Notes: generated by a model from the sequence alone, not told the origin. Positions 27,618-35,794 are shown, numbered from the stretch's first letter. The stretch: DNA of 45,887 nt from Dehalococcoidia bacterium (GCA_022827945.1 JAJEIT010000011.1:1-45887), one strand, 5' to 3'. Program-made: numbers and translations.

Positions 27618-28777
27618 ACCGCCCGCATCAACCGCGCAGCGCGAGGGTCGTCCTGGTCGAGCGTGTTCGTCCACATCTGATTCATTGCGTAGCCGAACCC
27701 GAGCCCGACATCCGGGTCGCAGAACCCCACCGAGCCGCCCATCCCGGCGTGACCGAAGGCGTTGTCGCCCCGCGGGTCCGGTACGCCCGAAACCGGCATC
27801 ATGAAGCCGAGCGTCCGGCGCACCGGCGTCTGCAGGACGATGTCCCGCCCCTGCGCCTGCTCCGTCCCCGCCAATCGGATGGCTTCCTCGCTCAGCAGGC
27901 GATGGCCCTGCCAGTCGCCCCCGTTCCCCAGCGCCCCGTAGATCGTCGCCAGCGCGCGGGCGTTCGAGTGCCCGTTCGAGCCCGGCTGCTCCGACGCGCG
28001 ATTGGCGCGGCTGTTGCGGCCCTTGTTTGGCCCCCTCGGCGCGATGTTGAACGCACGCGCGGCCATCGATGTCGGCTCCAGCAGGGCCGCCGCCGCCAGG
28101 CTGGGCAGCTCCTCGGCGGGAACCTGGGCCAGGTGCAGGTCCGAGACGCGATAGTCTTCCTCCGGGCCGAACCCGAGCAGGAACTCGACCCCCAGCGGCT
28201 CCGCGATCTCCTCCCGGATGAACGTCCCCACCGACCGCCCATCCACCCGCCGGATCACCTCGCCGACGAGCCACCCGAACGTCGCCGCGTGGTACCCCAT
28301 CTTCTCGCCCGGCTCCCAGAGCGGCGCCTGCCGCGACAGCGCCCCGGCCATGATGTCCCACTCGAGCTCCGCGCCCAGCGGCAGCTCCTCGTCGATCGCG
28401 GGCAGGCCCGCCTGGTGCGTCAGCAGGTAGCGAAGCGGCAGGCTTTCCTTGCCCGCCTGCGCGAACTCCGGCCAGACGTCCGCCACCGGCGCCTCGAAGT
28501 CGACCAGCCCGCGGTCGGCGAGCATGTGCGCCGCCAGCGCGACCGCGCCCTTCGTCGACGAGTAGACGAGCACGACGGTGTCGCGTTCCCAGGGCTGCGT
28601 CCGCTGCCGGTCGACGGACCCCGCCCACAGGTCGACCACCAGCTCGCCGTGGAGCGCGACCGCCACCGACGCCCCCAGCTCTCCCGACTCCGCGAAGTTG
28701 CGCGCGAACGCCTCGCGCACGCGTTCGAAGCGCGCGTCGCACGCGCCGCTGATTGCCGGCACCTCCGCGTCGCTCAC
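27599..28777 (-). CDS. Serine hydrolase / beta-lactamase family protein (class C-like, EstB type)
   Basis: 392 residues. The beta-lactamase fold motif SxxK is Ser73-Ser-Thr-Lys76 in VYSSTKGAV, and Tyr162 in KMGYHAATFG takes the place of the YxN tyrosine. The C-terminal part has FGHAGMGGSVGF in the KTG/HxG position. This pattern suits EstB-like esterases and D-aminopeptidase relatives better than antibiotic-hydrolysing enzymes. No signal peptide is seen, so it probably acts in the cytoplasm. I chose GTG 28777 because it overlaps the upstream CoA-transferase stop by 4 bp. It is the last gene of the three-gene minus-strand unit and may process an ester or thioester made there. Confidence 0.88.
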   Translation of the reverse strand: MSDAEVPAISGACDARFERVREAFARNFAESGELGASVAVALHGELVVDLWAGSVDRQRTQPWERDTVVLVYSSTKGAVALAAHMLADRGLVDFEAPVADVWPEFAQAGKESLPLRYLLTHQAGLPAIDEELPLGAELEWDIMAGALSRQAPLWEPGEKMGYHAATFGWLVGEVIRRVDGRSVGTFIREEIAEPLGVEFLLGFGPEEDYRVSDLHLAQVPAEELPSLAAAALLEPTSMAARAFNIAPRGPNKGRNSRANRASEQPGSNGHSNARALATIYGALGNGGDWQGHRLLSEEAIRLAGTEQAQGRDIVLQTPVRRTLGFMMPVSGVPDPRGDNAFGHAGMGGSVGFCDPDVGLGFGYAMNQMWTNTLDQDDPRAARLMRAVYESLD

Positions 28778-30111
28778 AGCGTCTCGCTGAACGCCGTGGC
28801 GATGTGTCCCTCCGCCTCCAGCCGTGCGCATTCCTCGTCGCTCATGCCCAGCAGCTCCTGGTAGACGTAGTCGTTGTCCTGCCCGAATGCGACCGGTGGA
28901 CGCCGGATCCCTCCCTCCGACTCGGGGAAGTCGTAGACCGGGCGCGGGTAGCGGTAGACGCCGATGTCGTCCTGCAGCTCCTGGGGGATGTAGAGATTCC
29001 GCGCCTGCACGTGCGGATCGTCCAGCACGCGCGAGGCCTCCAGCACCGGCGCCGCCGCGACGCCCGCCGCCTGCAGCCGCGCGAACAGCTCCTCGTCGTC
29101 GAAGCCGGCGGTCCACTCCGCCAGCTTCTCGTCGAGCATGTCCTGCGCCGCAGCCCGGCCCGCGGCCGTCGCAAGCTCGGGGGCGCGCGCCCACTCGGGG
29201 TCGCCCATCACGGTGCGGAGCGCGTCCCAGGTGGCATTGCTCGTCACGGTGATCGCGATCCAGCGGTCGTCGCCCGTCTCCGACCCTCCCGGCGAGAGGC
29301 ACGGGTAGACTCCTGACGGCGCCTGCCCGTCCGCCGCGTAGATCGACCGGTTCCCGATCGCGTTTTCGACCTCGCCCGTCAGGCTGTAGTTCATGTAGGC
29401 CTGCGCGAACATCGCGGCCGCGTTCTCCGCCTGCGCCATCTCGATAAACTGACCCTTGCCGGTGTTATTCCGGTGCCAGATCGCCATCATGATCGCCAGC
29501 GCGATCTGCGTCGCCGCGATGTAGTCCGCGGCGAAGATGCCGCTGTTGGAGTTCGGGTCGAGGCCTTCGTAGCCGCGCAGGATCTGGTGTCCCATCGTCC
29601 CTTCGAGGTGGGCGCCCATCGTGCGTGCGCTCGCGTACTCGCCGGTCACGCCGTAGCCCGGCGCCCGCAGGAAGATGATGTCGTCCCGCTGTTCCCGCAG
29701 CCACTCATAGGAGATGCCGAGCTTCTCCATCGTGCCCACGGCGCTGTTCTCCAACACCGCGTCCGACATCGCCGCCAGCCGTCCCAGGATCTCCTTGCCC
29801 TCGGGCTGCCGGATATCGAGCGTGAAACTGCGCTTGTTCCGGTAGAGGCTCACGAACATCGGGTGGTAGTTCCACGGACTCTCGCCCGGATCGCTGTTCG
29901 GCAGCCCCGTGACCCAGCCGGCCCCCGCCTGCGTCATGGCCGGCGGGATGCGTGGCCCCGGCACGGCGCGCGTGTTCGGCTGCCACACGAACTGGTTCTC
30001 CTGCTTCAGCACCTCCGCGCCGAGGTCGGCCAGCAGCACGGTCGAGAACGTGCCCGCCCAGACGCCGCCCAGGTCGAGGATGCGCACCCCTTCAAGTGGT
30101 TGGTTGGCCAT
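28774..30111 (-). CDS. Class III CoA-transferase (CaiB/BaiF family), Glu variant
   Basis: 445 residues. Class III CoA-transferases move CoA between carboxylic acids without a separate energy source. The N terminus LEGVRILDLGGVWAG and ADLGAEVLKQEN are the family's CoA-binding start. In GKGQFIEMAQAEN the position of the catalytic Asp is Glu229. An insertion around residues 41-90 (PGPRIPPAMTQAG…) is longer than in its neighbours. It is coupled to the upstream transferase by a TGATG overlap at 30109-30113 and to the downstream hydrolase by GTGA. Substrates are unknown. Confidence 0.93.
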   Translation of the reverse strand: MANQPLEGVRILDLGGVWAGTFSTVLLADLGAEVLKQENQFVWQPNTRAVPGPRIPPAMTQAGAGWVTGLPNSDPGESPWNYHPMFVSLYRNKRSFTLDIRQPEGKEILGRLAAMSDAVLENSAVGTMEKLGISYEWLREQRDDIIFLRAPGYGVTGEYASARTMGAHLEGTMGHQILRGYEGLDPNSNSGIFAADYIAATQIALAIMMAIWHRNNTGKGQFIEMAQAENAAAMFAQAYMNYSLTGEVENAIGNRSIYAADGQAPSGVYPCLSPGGSETGDDRWIAITVTSNATWDALRTVMGDPEWARAPELATAAGRAAAQDMLDEKLAEWTAGFDDEELFARLQAAGVAAAPVLEASRVLDDPHVQARNLYIPQELQDDIGVYRYPRPVYDFPESEGGIRRPPVAFGQDNDYVYQELLGMSDEECARLEAEGHIATAFSETL

Positions 30112-31325
30112 CAGCGCACCTCCGCCACGCCGGCCGAGGCCAGCCCGTCGATTGCTCCGGCGTCGTAGCCGGCCTCCCCCAGCACCTCTGCCGTGTGCTC
30201 TCCCAGCAGCGGCGCCGGCCGGCGCAGCTCCCACGGCGTCTCCGACATCAGGAACGGACGCCCGGGCATCTCCACCTGCCCGAGCTCCTCGTGCTCCGCC
30301 AGCTCCCAGAACCCCCGCGCCCGGAAGTTCTCGTCTTCGAACACCTCGTCGATCGTAAAGAGCGGTCCGCAGAGGAAGCGCACCTTGCGCGCCGCCTCCC
30401 AGATCTCCCGCTTCGTGTGCTCCAGGAGCCACACGTAGAAAAACGCGTTGAACTCCTCGATCGCCTCCGGGTTCATCTGGATGGCGGGGTCGTCCCACTT
30501 CTCGTCCTCCATCCAGTCCGGATAACCGAGGAACTCGCGCGCGTTCGTGAAGCGCGGACCCCCGCCCTGCAGGTCGACCCAGCCGTCCTGGCAGGGGAAG
30601 ACCCCGTTCAGCATGCCGATCGCCGCCCCCGGTGAGCGCAGCGACTTCCGTCCCGAGTATTGGTACCCCATCACCGTCGCGTGCCGCCGGTCGACCCCCA
30701 CCAGGTGGCTGTCCGCGATCGAGAAGTCGACGTGCTGGCCGACGCCCTGGTAGCGGCCCGCCATCAGAGCGCCCATCATCGCCGTCGCCGCCGCCGAACC
30801 GGACTGTACCAGTGCGGCGGTCCCATACATCTTCACCGGCTCCCGCTCCAGCAGCCCCGTCGAGAACATCTCCCCGGCGAAGGCGTAGAGCACCAGGTCC
30901 GAGCCCTTGTAGTCGCGGTAGGGGCTCACCTGCCCGAAGTTCGTGATCGACACCAGCGGCACGTCCGCCTTCCGCTCGTGGATCGCGTCGAAGCCGACCC
31001 CGAGGTCGTCCATGACACCGGGCCGGAAGCTCTCGACCACGAGGTCGGCGCTCTCCAGCAGCCGCCAGAACGCCTCGCGGCCCCGCTCATCCTTCAGGTC
31101 GAGCACGACCGACCGCTTGTTCGTGTTGAAGTAGAAGAACGTCCCGCTCTTCTCCGGGTGCGGCTCGCCGCCCTTGTAGGGCCCCAGCCGCCGCGAGGGG
31201 TCGCCCCCCGGACGCTCGATCTTGATCACGTCGGCCCCGAAGTCCGCGAACAGCTTCGTCGCGTAGGGGCCTGCGATGTGCTGCGTCAGGTCCAGCACCC
31301 GGACATCGTTCAGAGGACCGGTCAT
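30111..31325 (-). CDS. Class III CoA-transferase (CaiB/BaiF family), canonical Asp
   Basis: 404 residues. Family features: LNDVRVLDLTQHIAGPYATK, FGADVIKIERPGGDPSR, FNTNKRSVVLDLK, and the catalytic Asp205 in GQHVDFSIADSH. This is the only one of the window's four class III transferases with Asp at that site. I chose ATG 31325, which has a strong GGAGGAGGC site directly upstream; a possible start at 31370 would overlap this. It is the first gene of the three-gene minus-strand unit, with a TAAGAT -10 box 51 nt upstream. Its partner is the next gene, joined by TGATG. Confidence 0.95.
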   Translation of the reverse strand: MTGPLNDVRVLDLTQHIAGPYATKLFADFGADVIKIERPGGDPSRRLGPYKGGEPHPEKSGTFFYFNTNKRSVVLDLKDERGREAFWRLLESADLVVESFRPGVMDDLGVGFDAIHERKADVPLVSITNFGQVSPYRDYKGSDLVLYAFAGEMFSTGLLEREPVKMYGTAALVQSGSAAATAMMGALMAGRYQGVGQHVDFSIADSHLVGVDRRHATVMGYQYSGRKSLRSPGAAIGMLNGVFPCQDGWVDLQGGGPRFTNAREFLGYPDWMEDEKWDDPAIQMNPEAIEEFNAFFYVWLLEHTKREIWEAARKVRFLCGPLFTIDEVFEDENFRARGFWELAEHEELGQVEMPGRPFLMSETPWELRRPAPLLGEHTAEVLGEAGYDAGAIDGLASAGVAEVR

Positions 31326-31376
31326 CGCCTCCTCCGTAGCTCTGCGAATGGCCCGCACCGGCGGGCGCAAGGCCGC

Positions 31377-31382
31377 ATCTTA
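31377..31382 (-). promoter_or_regulatory. -10 box (TAAGAT) for the CoA-transferase/hydrolase unit
   Basis: TAAGAT on the minus strand lies 51 nt before ATG 31325, just past the pstS hairpin. The 5' leader would be about 44 nt and contains the GGAGGAGG ribosome site. No clear -35. Confidence 0.4.
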
Positions 31383-31416
31383 CGACCTTCGCGGCTCTCC
31401 GGTTCCGCGGGGCGAA

Positions 31417-31451
31417 GCAGGGGGCCCAGCACCGGTTGCTGCGCCCCCTGC
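31417..31451 (-). terminator. Hairpin terminator after pstS
   Basis: GCAGGGGGC (31417-31425) pairs with GCCCCCTGC (31443-31451). After one C-C mismatch the stem continues with CAGCA/TGCTG around a 5-nt loop, 14 bp in all. It lies 29 bp beyond the pstS stop. No strong U-run follows, so efficiency is uncertain. Confidence 0.6.
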
Positions 31452-31479
31452 GGTCGGGGTGGTGGAGGGCCCGCGGGAT

Positions 31480-32526
31480 CTAGTTGGTGTACGGCGCGAT
31501 CTTGGCGAGCTGCTCGGCCAGCAGGTCGGCCGGCATGGTCACGTACCCGACCTCCGGCACGATCGCATCCACGCTTTCCAGGAAGAACCGGATGAACCCG
31601 GCAAGCTCGGGGCGCTCGCTCAGGAGGCTGGCGCGGGTGTAGATGAACAGCGGCCGCGAGAGCGGCGTGTACTCGCCCGAGAGGGCCGCCTCGAAGCTTG
31701 GCTCCACGCAGCCGTCGCCGCCGTCGATCGACACCGCCTGCAGGCTCTGGCCCGCCTCGAGGAAGTAGGCGAATCCGAAGTACCCGATGGCGTTCTTGTC
31801 CCGGCCGATGCCGAGGGCGAGGATGTTGTCGTCCTCGGAGGGGGTGCCGTCGCCGCGGTGAGTCGAGCCCTCGAACTCCTCGATGATGGCCTCATTGAAG
31901 TAGTCGAAGGTGCCCGAGTCGGCGCCGGGGTAGTAGGCGATGATGTCGTCGTCGGGCCAGTCGGAGCGGATGTCGCTCCACTTCCTGGCGCCGTCGGCGC
32001 GGAAGGCCTGGTTGAGCTCGGCGACCGTCATGCACTGCGCGAAGTCGTTATCCGGGTGGATCATGACGGTGAGGGCGTCGATGGCGACCTGGATCTCGAC
32101 GATGTCGTCGATGCCGTTCTCGGCGCAGGCCTCGCGCTCCGAGTCCTTGATGGGGCGGGAGGCGTCGCTGATCTGGGTCTCGCCGCGGCAGAACTTCTCG
32201 AAGCCGCCGCCGGTGCCGGAGAAGGCGACGTTCACGCGCACGTCGGAGACATAGCCGAACTCCTCGGCCATTGCCTCGGCGATGGGGAACACGGTCGAGG
32301 AGCCGTCGATGCGGATCTCACCCGAGAGATTCTCGTACGGGTTTTCGTCCGTAGCGCTGGAGTCTCTCGCCGCCGGCGCTTCGGTGGCGGTTGTCCCACC
32401 GCCGCCGTCTCCGGAGTCGTCGCCGCCGCATGCGACCGTGAGGAGCGCGAAGGCCGCAAGGCCGGTGACAAGGAGCAGCAGCCATCGCCGCTGCTTCAAA
32501 CCTGGGATGCTGTTCTGGAAGTTCAC
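31480..32526 (-). CDS. pstS: Phosphate-binding protein PstS family lipoprotein
   Basis: 348 residues. A lipoprotein signal peptide is visible: basic QRR, hydrophobic helix, then LTVAC with Cys33 as the likely lipidated residue, followed by a Gly/Asp/Thr linker. The mature domain has the phosphate-binding loops IDGSSTVFPI and FSGTGGGFEKFCRGE, and PGADSGTFDYF, as in PstS-like proteins. It starts with GTG at 32526. No pstC, pstA, pstB or phoU lies beside it, so it is an orphan here; the transporter must be elsewhere if it takes part in phosphate uptake. A hairpin follows the stop. Confidence 0.9.
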   Translation of the reverse strand: MNFQNSIPGLKQRRWLLLLVTGLAAFALLTVACGGDDSGDGGGGTTATEAPAARDSSATDENPYENLSGEIRIDGSSTVFPIAEAMAEEFGYVSDVRVNVAFSGTGGGFEKFCRGETQISDASRPIKDSEREACAENGIDDIVEIQVAIDALTVMIHPDNDFAQCMTVAELNQAFRADGARKWSDIRSDWPDDDIIAYYPGADSGTFDYFNEAIIEEFEGSTHRGDGTPSEDDNILALGIGRDKNAIGYFGFAYFLEAGQSLQAVSIDGGDGCVEPSFEAALSGEYTPLSRPLFIYTRASLLSERPELAGFIRFFLESVDAIVPEVGYVTMPADLLAEQLAKIAPYTN

Positions 32527-32610
32527 GTAGAGGTGTTACCCCCCGGAAGATTTGCCGTCCCCGCCGGTCCGGCATCGGTCGTGCAGGACGCTAGCCCCCG
32601 GGGCTTAAGT

Positions 32611-32624
32611 GCCCGTTAACGGGC
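32611..32624. promoter_or_regulatory. Perfect 14-bp palindrome between pstS and plsY, possible operator
   Basis: GCCCGTTAACGGGC is a perfect palindrome in the 148-bp gap between divergent pstS and plsY. A second short palindrome GCCCCCGGGGC lies at 32594-32604. A regulator binding both genes' control region is possible, but a palindrome this short can arise by chance. Confidence 0.3.
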
Positions 32625-32654
32625 GACTCCGGCGCGCTCGACCGTCGCGAGGCG

Positions 32655-32660
32655 TACCAT
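32655..32660 (+). promoter_or_regulatory. -10 box (TACCAT) upstream of plsY
   Basis: TACCAT ends 14 nt before ATG 32675, predicting a leader of only about 8 nt. It resembles the GGTACGAT-type boxes before bioA (24384) and the DUF309 gene (35789). Confidence 0.4.
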
Positions 32661-32674
32661 CGCTCCAGGCTCGC

Positions 32675-33247
32675 ATGGTCATCGACATCCTCGCGCTGCT
32701 CGTGGCCCTTGTTGCCGGTTCCATTCCCTTCTCCTGGCTCATCGGCCGCTACCGCTACGGCGTCGACCTCCGCTCGACCGGCGATCACCACGTCGGCTCC
32801 GGGAACCTCCAGCACCTCGGCGGCATATGGGCCGTGGTCGTGGCTACCATCCTCGACCTGCTCAAGGGCGCCATCGCGATCACCGTCGTCCTCGCCATCA
32901 CCAGCGATGAGTGGGTCGTGCTCACCGCCGGCGTCCTCGTCGTTCTCGGCCACGTGTTCCCGCCGTGGCTCTCCTTTGCCGGCGGACGCGGGGCCGCCCC
33001 CGCCATCGGCGTTGCCTGGGCGCTCTTCCCCCTGGCGGGGCTCGCCATGCTGGGCGTCGGTTTCGTTGCCCTTGTCTCGACCCGCAAGACGGTTGCCGGC
33101 ATTGCCGCCGCCGTCGTCGCCCTCGTGGTCGTCGCCTGGTTCGTCGACGGTGACCTCAGCCGCCTCCTCTTCGTGGCGCTTCTCTTCATCAGCGTCGGCC
33201 TGAAGGACGCTGTCGACCGCGTCTGGCCCCGACGGCCCTCAGGCTAG
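32675..33247 (+). CDS. plsY: Glycerol-3-phosphate acyltransferase PlsY family, variant motif 2
   Basis: 190 residues with five or six membrane segments. PlsY transfers acyl groups from acyl-phosphate to glycerol-3-phosphate. Motif 1 is GSIPFSWLIGR. Motif 2 keeps GSGN (41-44), but the usual GATN that follows is replaced by LQHLGG. DLLKGA and motif 3, GHVFPPWLSFAGGRGAAP, are present, with Arg where Lys is common. The changes could mean a paralogue with altered function. I chose ATG 32675, which puts the first helix at the start; an upstream ATG at 32609 would cover the palindrome and promoter. The stop overlaps the convergent P450 stop by 4 bp. Confidence 0.85.
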   Translation: MVIDILALLVALVAGSIPFSWLIGRYRYGVDLRSTGDHHVGSGNLQHLGGIWAVVVATILDLLKGAIAITVVLAITSDEWVVLTAGVLVVLGHVFPPWLSFAGGRGAAPAIGVAWALFPLAGLAMLGVGFVALVSTRKTVAGIAAAVVALVVVAWFVDGDLSRLLFVALLFISVGLKDAVDRVWPRRPSG

Positions 33248-34536
33248 CGGCGCTCCGCCGCCAGCGGCAGCGAACGCACCCCACGGTGTTGCAGGCTCGG
33301 CATCCTCGGCAGGGCCGCGCCGTCCGCGCGCTGAACGTCAGCGAACCGCGAGAGCAGCGCCTCGATCGCGACCGCTCCCTCCAGCCGCGCCAGCGGCGCC
33401 CCCAGGCAGAAGTGCGTCCCGATCCCGAACGTCAGGTGCCGGTTCGCGTTCGCCCGGCGGATGTCGAAGGTGTCCGCGCCCGGAAAGACCTGCTCGTCTC
33501 GGTTCGCCGAACCGAACCACAGCACGGCCTCCTCCCCCGGCTCGATCCGGGCGTCCCCCACTGCCGTGGCCGCCTTCGCCCGCCGCGACATGTACTGCGC
33601 GGGCGCGCTGTAGCGTAGCACCTCCTCGATCGCGTTCGGCGCCAACGACAGGTCCGACCGCAGCAGGGCCATCTGCTCCGGGTGCTCCAGCAGGGCCAGC
33701 ACCGTGTTCCCGATGAGGTCGCGCGTCGTCTCGTTCCCCGCCACCAGCAGCAGGATCAGCAGGTGGATCAGCTCGTCCCCCGTCAGCCGAGACCCCTCCA
33801 CCTCCGCCCGCACCAGCCCGCTGATGAGGTCGTCCCGTGGCTCCCGTCGCCGCGCCTCGATTAGCTCCGTGAAGTACGACCGCAAGGCCGGAAACGCGCG
33901 CCCGCCCAGCGGGTACCGCCCCGGACCCCGTCCCCGCGTCTCGATCGCGATGATCGCCTCGTCCGACCATTGCTTGAACTTCGCCCGGTCGCTGCTCGGG
34001 ACGCCCAGGATCTCCGCGATCACGATCACCGGCAGCGGGTGGCTGAACGCCTCGACGAGGTCGAACCGCCCGTCCCCCGGGACGGTGTCCAGCAACTCCT
34101 CCGCGATCTCCCGGATGCGCGGCGCCAGCCGCTCGACCGTCTTCGGTGTGAACGCCTCCGCCACCAGCGACCGCAGCCGCGTGTGCTCCGGCGGATCGCT
34201 GTTCAGCAACCCCACTGTTCGCGGCAGCCGCTCGCCCGTCTCGGGGTCGAGGTCGTACTGACCCGCTCGGGGCTCCATCGTCCAGTGGTCGTGGTCCCGC
34301 GAGATCTCGACGCACTGGTCGTGCCGGAACACGAACCAGACGCCGTGCCCCCGCCCGAACTGCACCGCGACCCGCTCGTTGATGCGCCCCACCTCTTCGC
34401 CCCACGCCCCGCTCCGCGCCGTGTCCACCCGCAGAGGGCTGTGCTCCCGCCCCCACGCGTAGAAGTCGTACGGATTCGCGAGGAACGGATCGTCCTCGCG
34501 CCAGGGCGCTTCCGACGGCGTGAAGGTCTCGGCCAT
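33244..34536 (-). CDS. Cytochrome P450
   Basis: 430 residues, typical of soluble bacterial P450s. The I-helix oxygen-activation motif is AGNETT, the K-helix ExxR lies in EEVLRYSAPAQYMSRR, and the heme loop is FGIGTHFCLGAPLAR with Cys377 as heme ligand. Such enzymes need ferredoxin and a reductase; neither is adjacent. ATG 34536 has GGAGGG 5 nt upstream. A TAGAAT box 17 nt before the start may give its own promoter, though it also follows the SnoaL-like gene by 34 bp in the same direction. The substrate is unknown; sterol-, terpenoid- or fatty-acid-type hydroxylation are options only. Confidence 0.96.
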   Translation of the reverse strand: MAETFTPSEAPWREDDPFLANPYDFYAWGREHSPLRVDTARSGAWGEEVGRINERVAVQFGRGHGVWFVFRHDQCVEISRDHDHWTMEPRAGQYDLDPETGERLPRTVGLLNSDPPEHTRLRSLVAEAFTPKTVERLAPRIREIAEELLDTVPGDGRFDLVEAFSHPLPVIVIAEILGVPSSDRAKFKQWSDEAIIAIETRGRGPGRYPLGGRAFPALRSYFTELIEARRREPRDDLISGLVRAEVEGSRLTGDELIHLLILLLVAGNETTRDLIGNTVLALLEHPEQMALLRSDLSLAPNAIEEVLRYSAPAQYMSRRAKAATAVGDARIEPGEEAVLWFGSANRDEQVFPGADTFDIRRANANRHLTFGIGTHFCLGAPLARLEGAVAIEALLSRFADVQRADGAALPRMPSLQHRGVRSLPLAAERR

Positions 34537-34553
34537 GCCGCCCTCCGTTCGCG

Positions 34554-34559
34554 ATTCTA
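34554..34559 (-). promoter_or_regulatory. -10 box (TAGAAT) upstream of the P450 gene
   Basis: TAGAAT on the minus strand, 17 nt before the P450 ATG, with the GGAGGG ribosome site between. The transcription start would fall close to that site, leaving a very short leader. Confidence 0.4.
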
Positions 34560-34570
34560 GCCCCGCCCGC

Positions 34571-35059
34571 CTAGCTCCGGTCGGGCGCCGGACGCCCCTT
34601 GATCGCCTCGATCTCGACGATCCGCTCCTTGAAGCGCCAGAGCCCGTCCTCGCAACGATGCACCGTGTCCCGGTAGCGCCCGAACACGAGCACGTACGGC
34701 TCCTCCGTCTCGTCCTCGTCCAGCCGCGTGAAGAAGCTCTCGACCTGCGCCGTATCACCATCGAGCGCGATCCGTGGCTGCACCATCATGTGCTTGTGCC
34801 ATGTCTCCGGGGCTCGTGTGTGGGTCGCGATGAACGCCGCCAGCGCCTCACGACCGTCAATGCGGTTCCCTACCTTGTCGAAGTCCGGCGGACGGCGCAT
34901 GTCGAACGCCCCGTCCTCCGTGAAGCAGTCGACCCACTCCGCCTCCAGCCCGTAGTCGATGCTGTGCGCATAGCGGTACATGTTCGCGACGACGCCCCGT
35001 TCGTCCTCGAGCGCGGACAGCCGCGCCTCCAGCTCCGCCAACCGCTCCTCGGTGCTCAT
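34571..35059 (-). CDS. SnoaL-like / nuclear transport factor 2 family protein
   Basis: 162 residues. A short N-terminal helix (ERLAELEARLSALEDERGV) precedes a cone-shaped NTF2-like alpha+beta domain: MYRYAHSIDYGLEAEWVDCFTEDGAFD, then GREALAAFIATHT, HMMVQPRIALDG, and a C-terminal strand RYRDTVHRCEDGLWRFKER. The pattern matches SnoaL_4 proteins, which include isomerases, dehydratases and small ligand-binding partners of oxygenases. It sits between hemolysin III and P450 genes in the same direction, so it may act on the same compound as the P450. The exact activity cannot be read from the sequence. Confidence 0.85.
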   Translation of the reverse strand: MSTEERLAELEARLSALEDERGVVANMYRYAHSIDYGLEAEWVDCFTEDGAFDMRRPPDFDKVGNRIDGREALAAFIATHTRAPETWHKHMMVQPRIALDGDTAQVESFFTRLDEDETEEPYVLVFGRYRDTVHRCEDGLWRFKERIVEIEAIKGRPAPDRS

Positions 35060-35099
35060 CGCGACCCCCTGCCCGGCCCATCCGCCGGTCGCGCGGACC

Positions 35100-35726
35100 C
35101 TAGACGAACGCGTAGACCACTGTCGAGTAGTACGTCAGCGCGGCCAGTGCCGTGAGCAGGTGGAAGAGCTCGTGGTAGCCGAACACGCCTGGATATGGGT
35201 CCGGCCGCCGGCGCGCGTGTACCGCGCCCCCGATCGTGTAGAGCACTCCGCCCGACACAAGCAGCCCCAGCATGGTCGGGGACGCCGCCGAGGCGAACGG
35301 CGCGATCGCCGTCAGGCCCACCCAGCCCAGCCCCAGGTACAGCGCCAGGTTGATCCACGGTGGAGGCGTTGGGCTCAGGACTCGTAAGGCGACTCCAATT
35401 GCCGCCAACCCCCACACCAGTGAAAGGAGGGGGATGCTCCAGCCGTTCCCCAGCAGCACCAGGCAAAACGGCGTGTAGGTACCCGCGATCAGCACGAAGC
35501 TCATGGAGCGGTCCATCCGCTGCAGAACCGCCTGTCCCCGTTCGATCAGGTGATAGGCGCTGCTGGTCGAGAAGAGCAACAACATCGAGACCCCGAAGAT
35601 CGCCCCGCCCACGTATTCCCGGGTCGTGTCCGCGATCAGGACGAGTACCAGCAACGCGGCCGGAGAGACGAGCGCCAGCAGCAGGTGGAACTGGCCTCGA
35701 AGCGCGGGACGGGCCTGCTGGATCAT
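35100..35726 (-). CDS. Hemolysin III / PAQR-like seven-helix membrane protein
   Basis: 208 residues with seven hydrophobic segments. Family motifs: FSTSSAYHL, MDRSMSFVLIAGTYTP, and the C-terminal GYHELFHLLTALAALTYY with paired His residues, which in the PAQR/HlyIII superfamily help form a metal site. Despite the name, most members are not proven toxins; some may be membrane hydrolases. I chose ATG 35726: a TACGCT box ends 6 nt upstream, so the gene seems leaderless, and longer versions would run through the divergent promoter. The SnoaL-like gene follows after 40 bp. Confidence 0.9.
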   Translation of the reverse strand: MIQQARPALRGQFHLLLALVSPAALLVLVLIADTTREYVGGAIFGVSMLLLFSTSSAYHLIERGQAVLQRMDRSMSFVLIAGTYTPFCLVLLGNGWSIPLLSLVWGLAAIGVALRVLSPTPPPWINLALYLGLGWVGLTAIAPFASAASPTMLGLLVSGGVLYTIGGAVHARRRPDPYPGVFGYHELFHLLTALAALTYYSTVVYAFV

Positions 35727-35732
35727 GCTTCC

Positions 35733-35738
35733 AGCGTA
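35733..35738 (-). promoter_or_regulatory. -10 box (TACGCT), leaderless start of the hemolysin III gene
   Basis: TACGCT on the minus strand ends 6 nt before ATG 35726. No proper Shine-Dalgarno sequence fits between. No -35 seen. Confidence 0.45.
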
Positions 35739-35788
35739 GCCGCCGGCGGGCCAACTCCGCGGAAAGGCGCTACGGCCATCCCAGGCGG

Positions 35789-35794
35789 TACGAT
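35789..35794 (+). promoter_or_regulatory. -10 box (TACGAT) for the DUF309 gene, with possible leader ORF
   Basis: TACGAT ends 7 nt before an out-of-frame ATG at 35802. That ATG opens a 12-codon ORF (MNVASRRSHAAR, stop ending at 35840) which overlaps the DUF309 start at 35827. GAAGG at about 35818 is a possible ribosome site for 35827. Confidence 0.4.

Noticed and set aside
27599..28777. Antibiotic-resistance beta-lactamase
   Set aside because: No signal peptide is seen, the YxN motif is altered, and the gene lies in a CoA-transferase operon; an EstB-like esterase or peptidase is more likely.
32609..32674. Upstream ATG extending plsY by 22 residues
   Set aside because: The added segment is Arg-rich, covers the palindrome and the -10 box, and PlsY normally starts right before its first helix.
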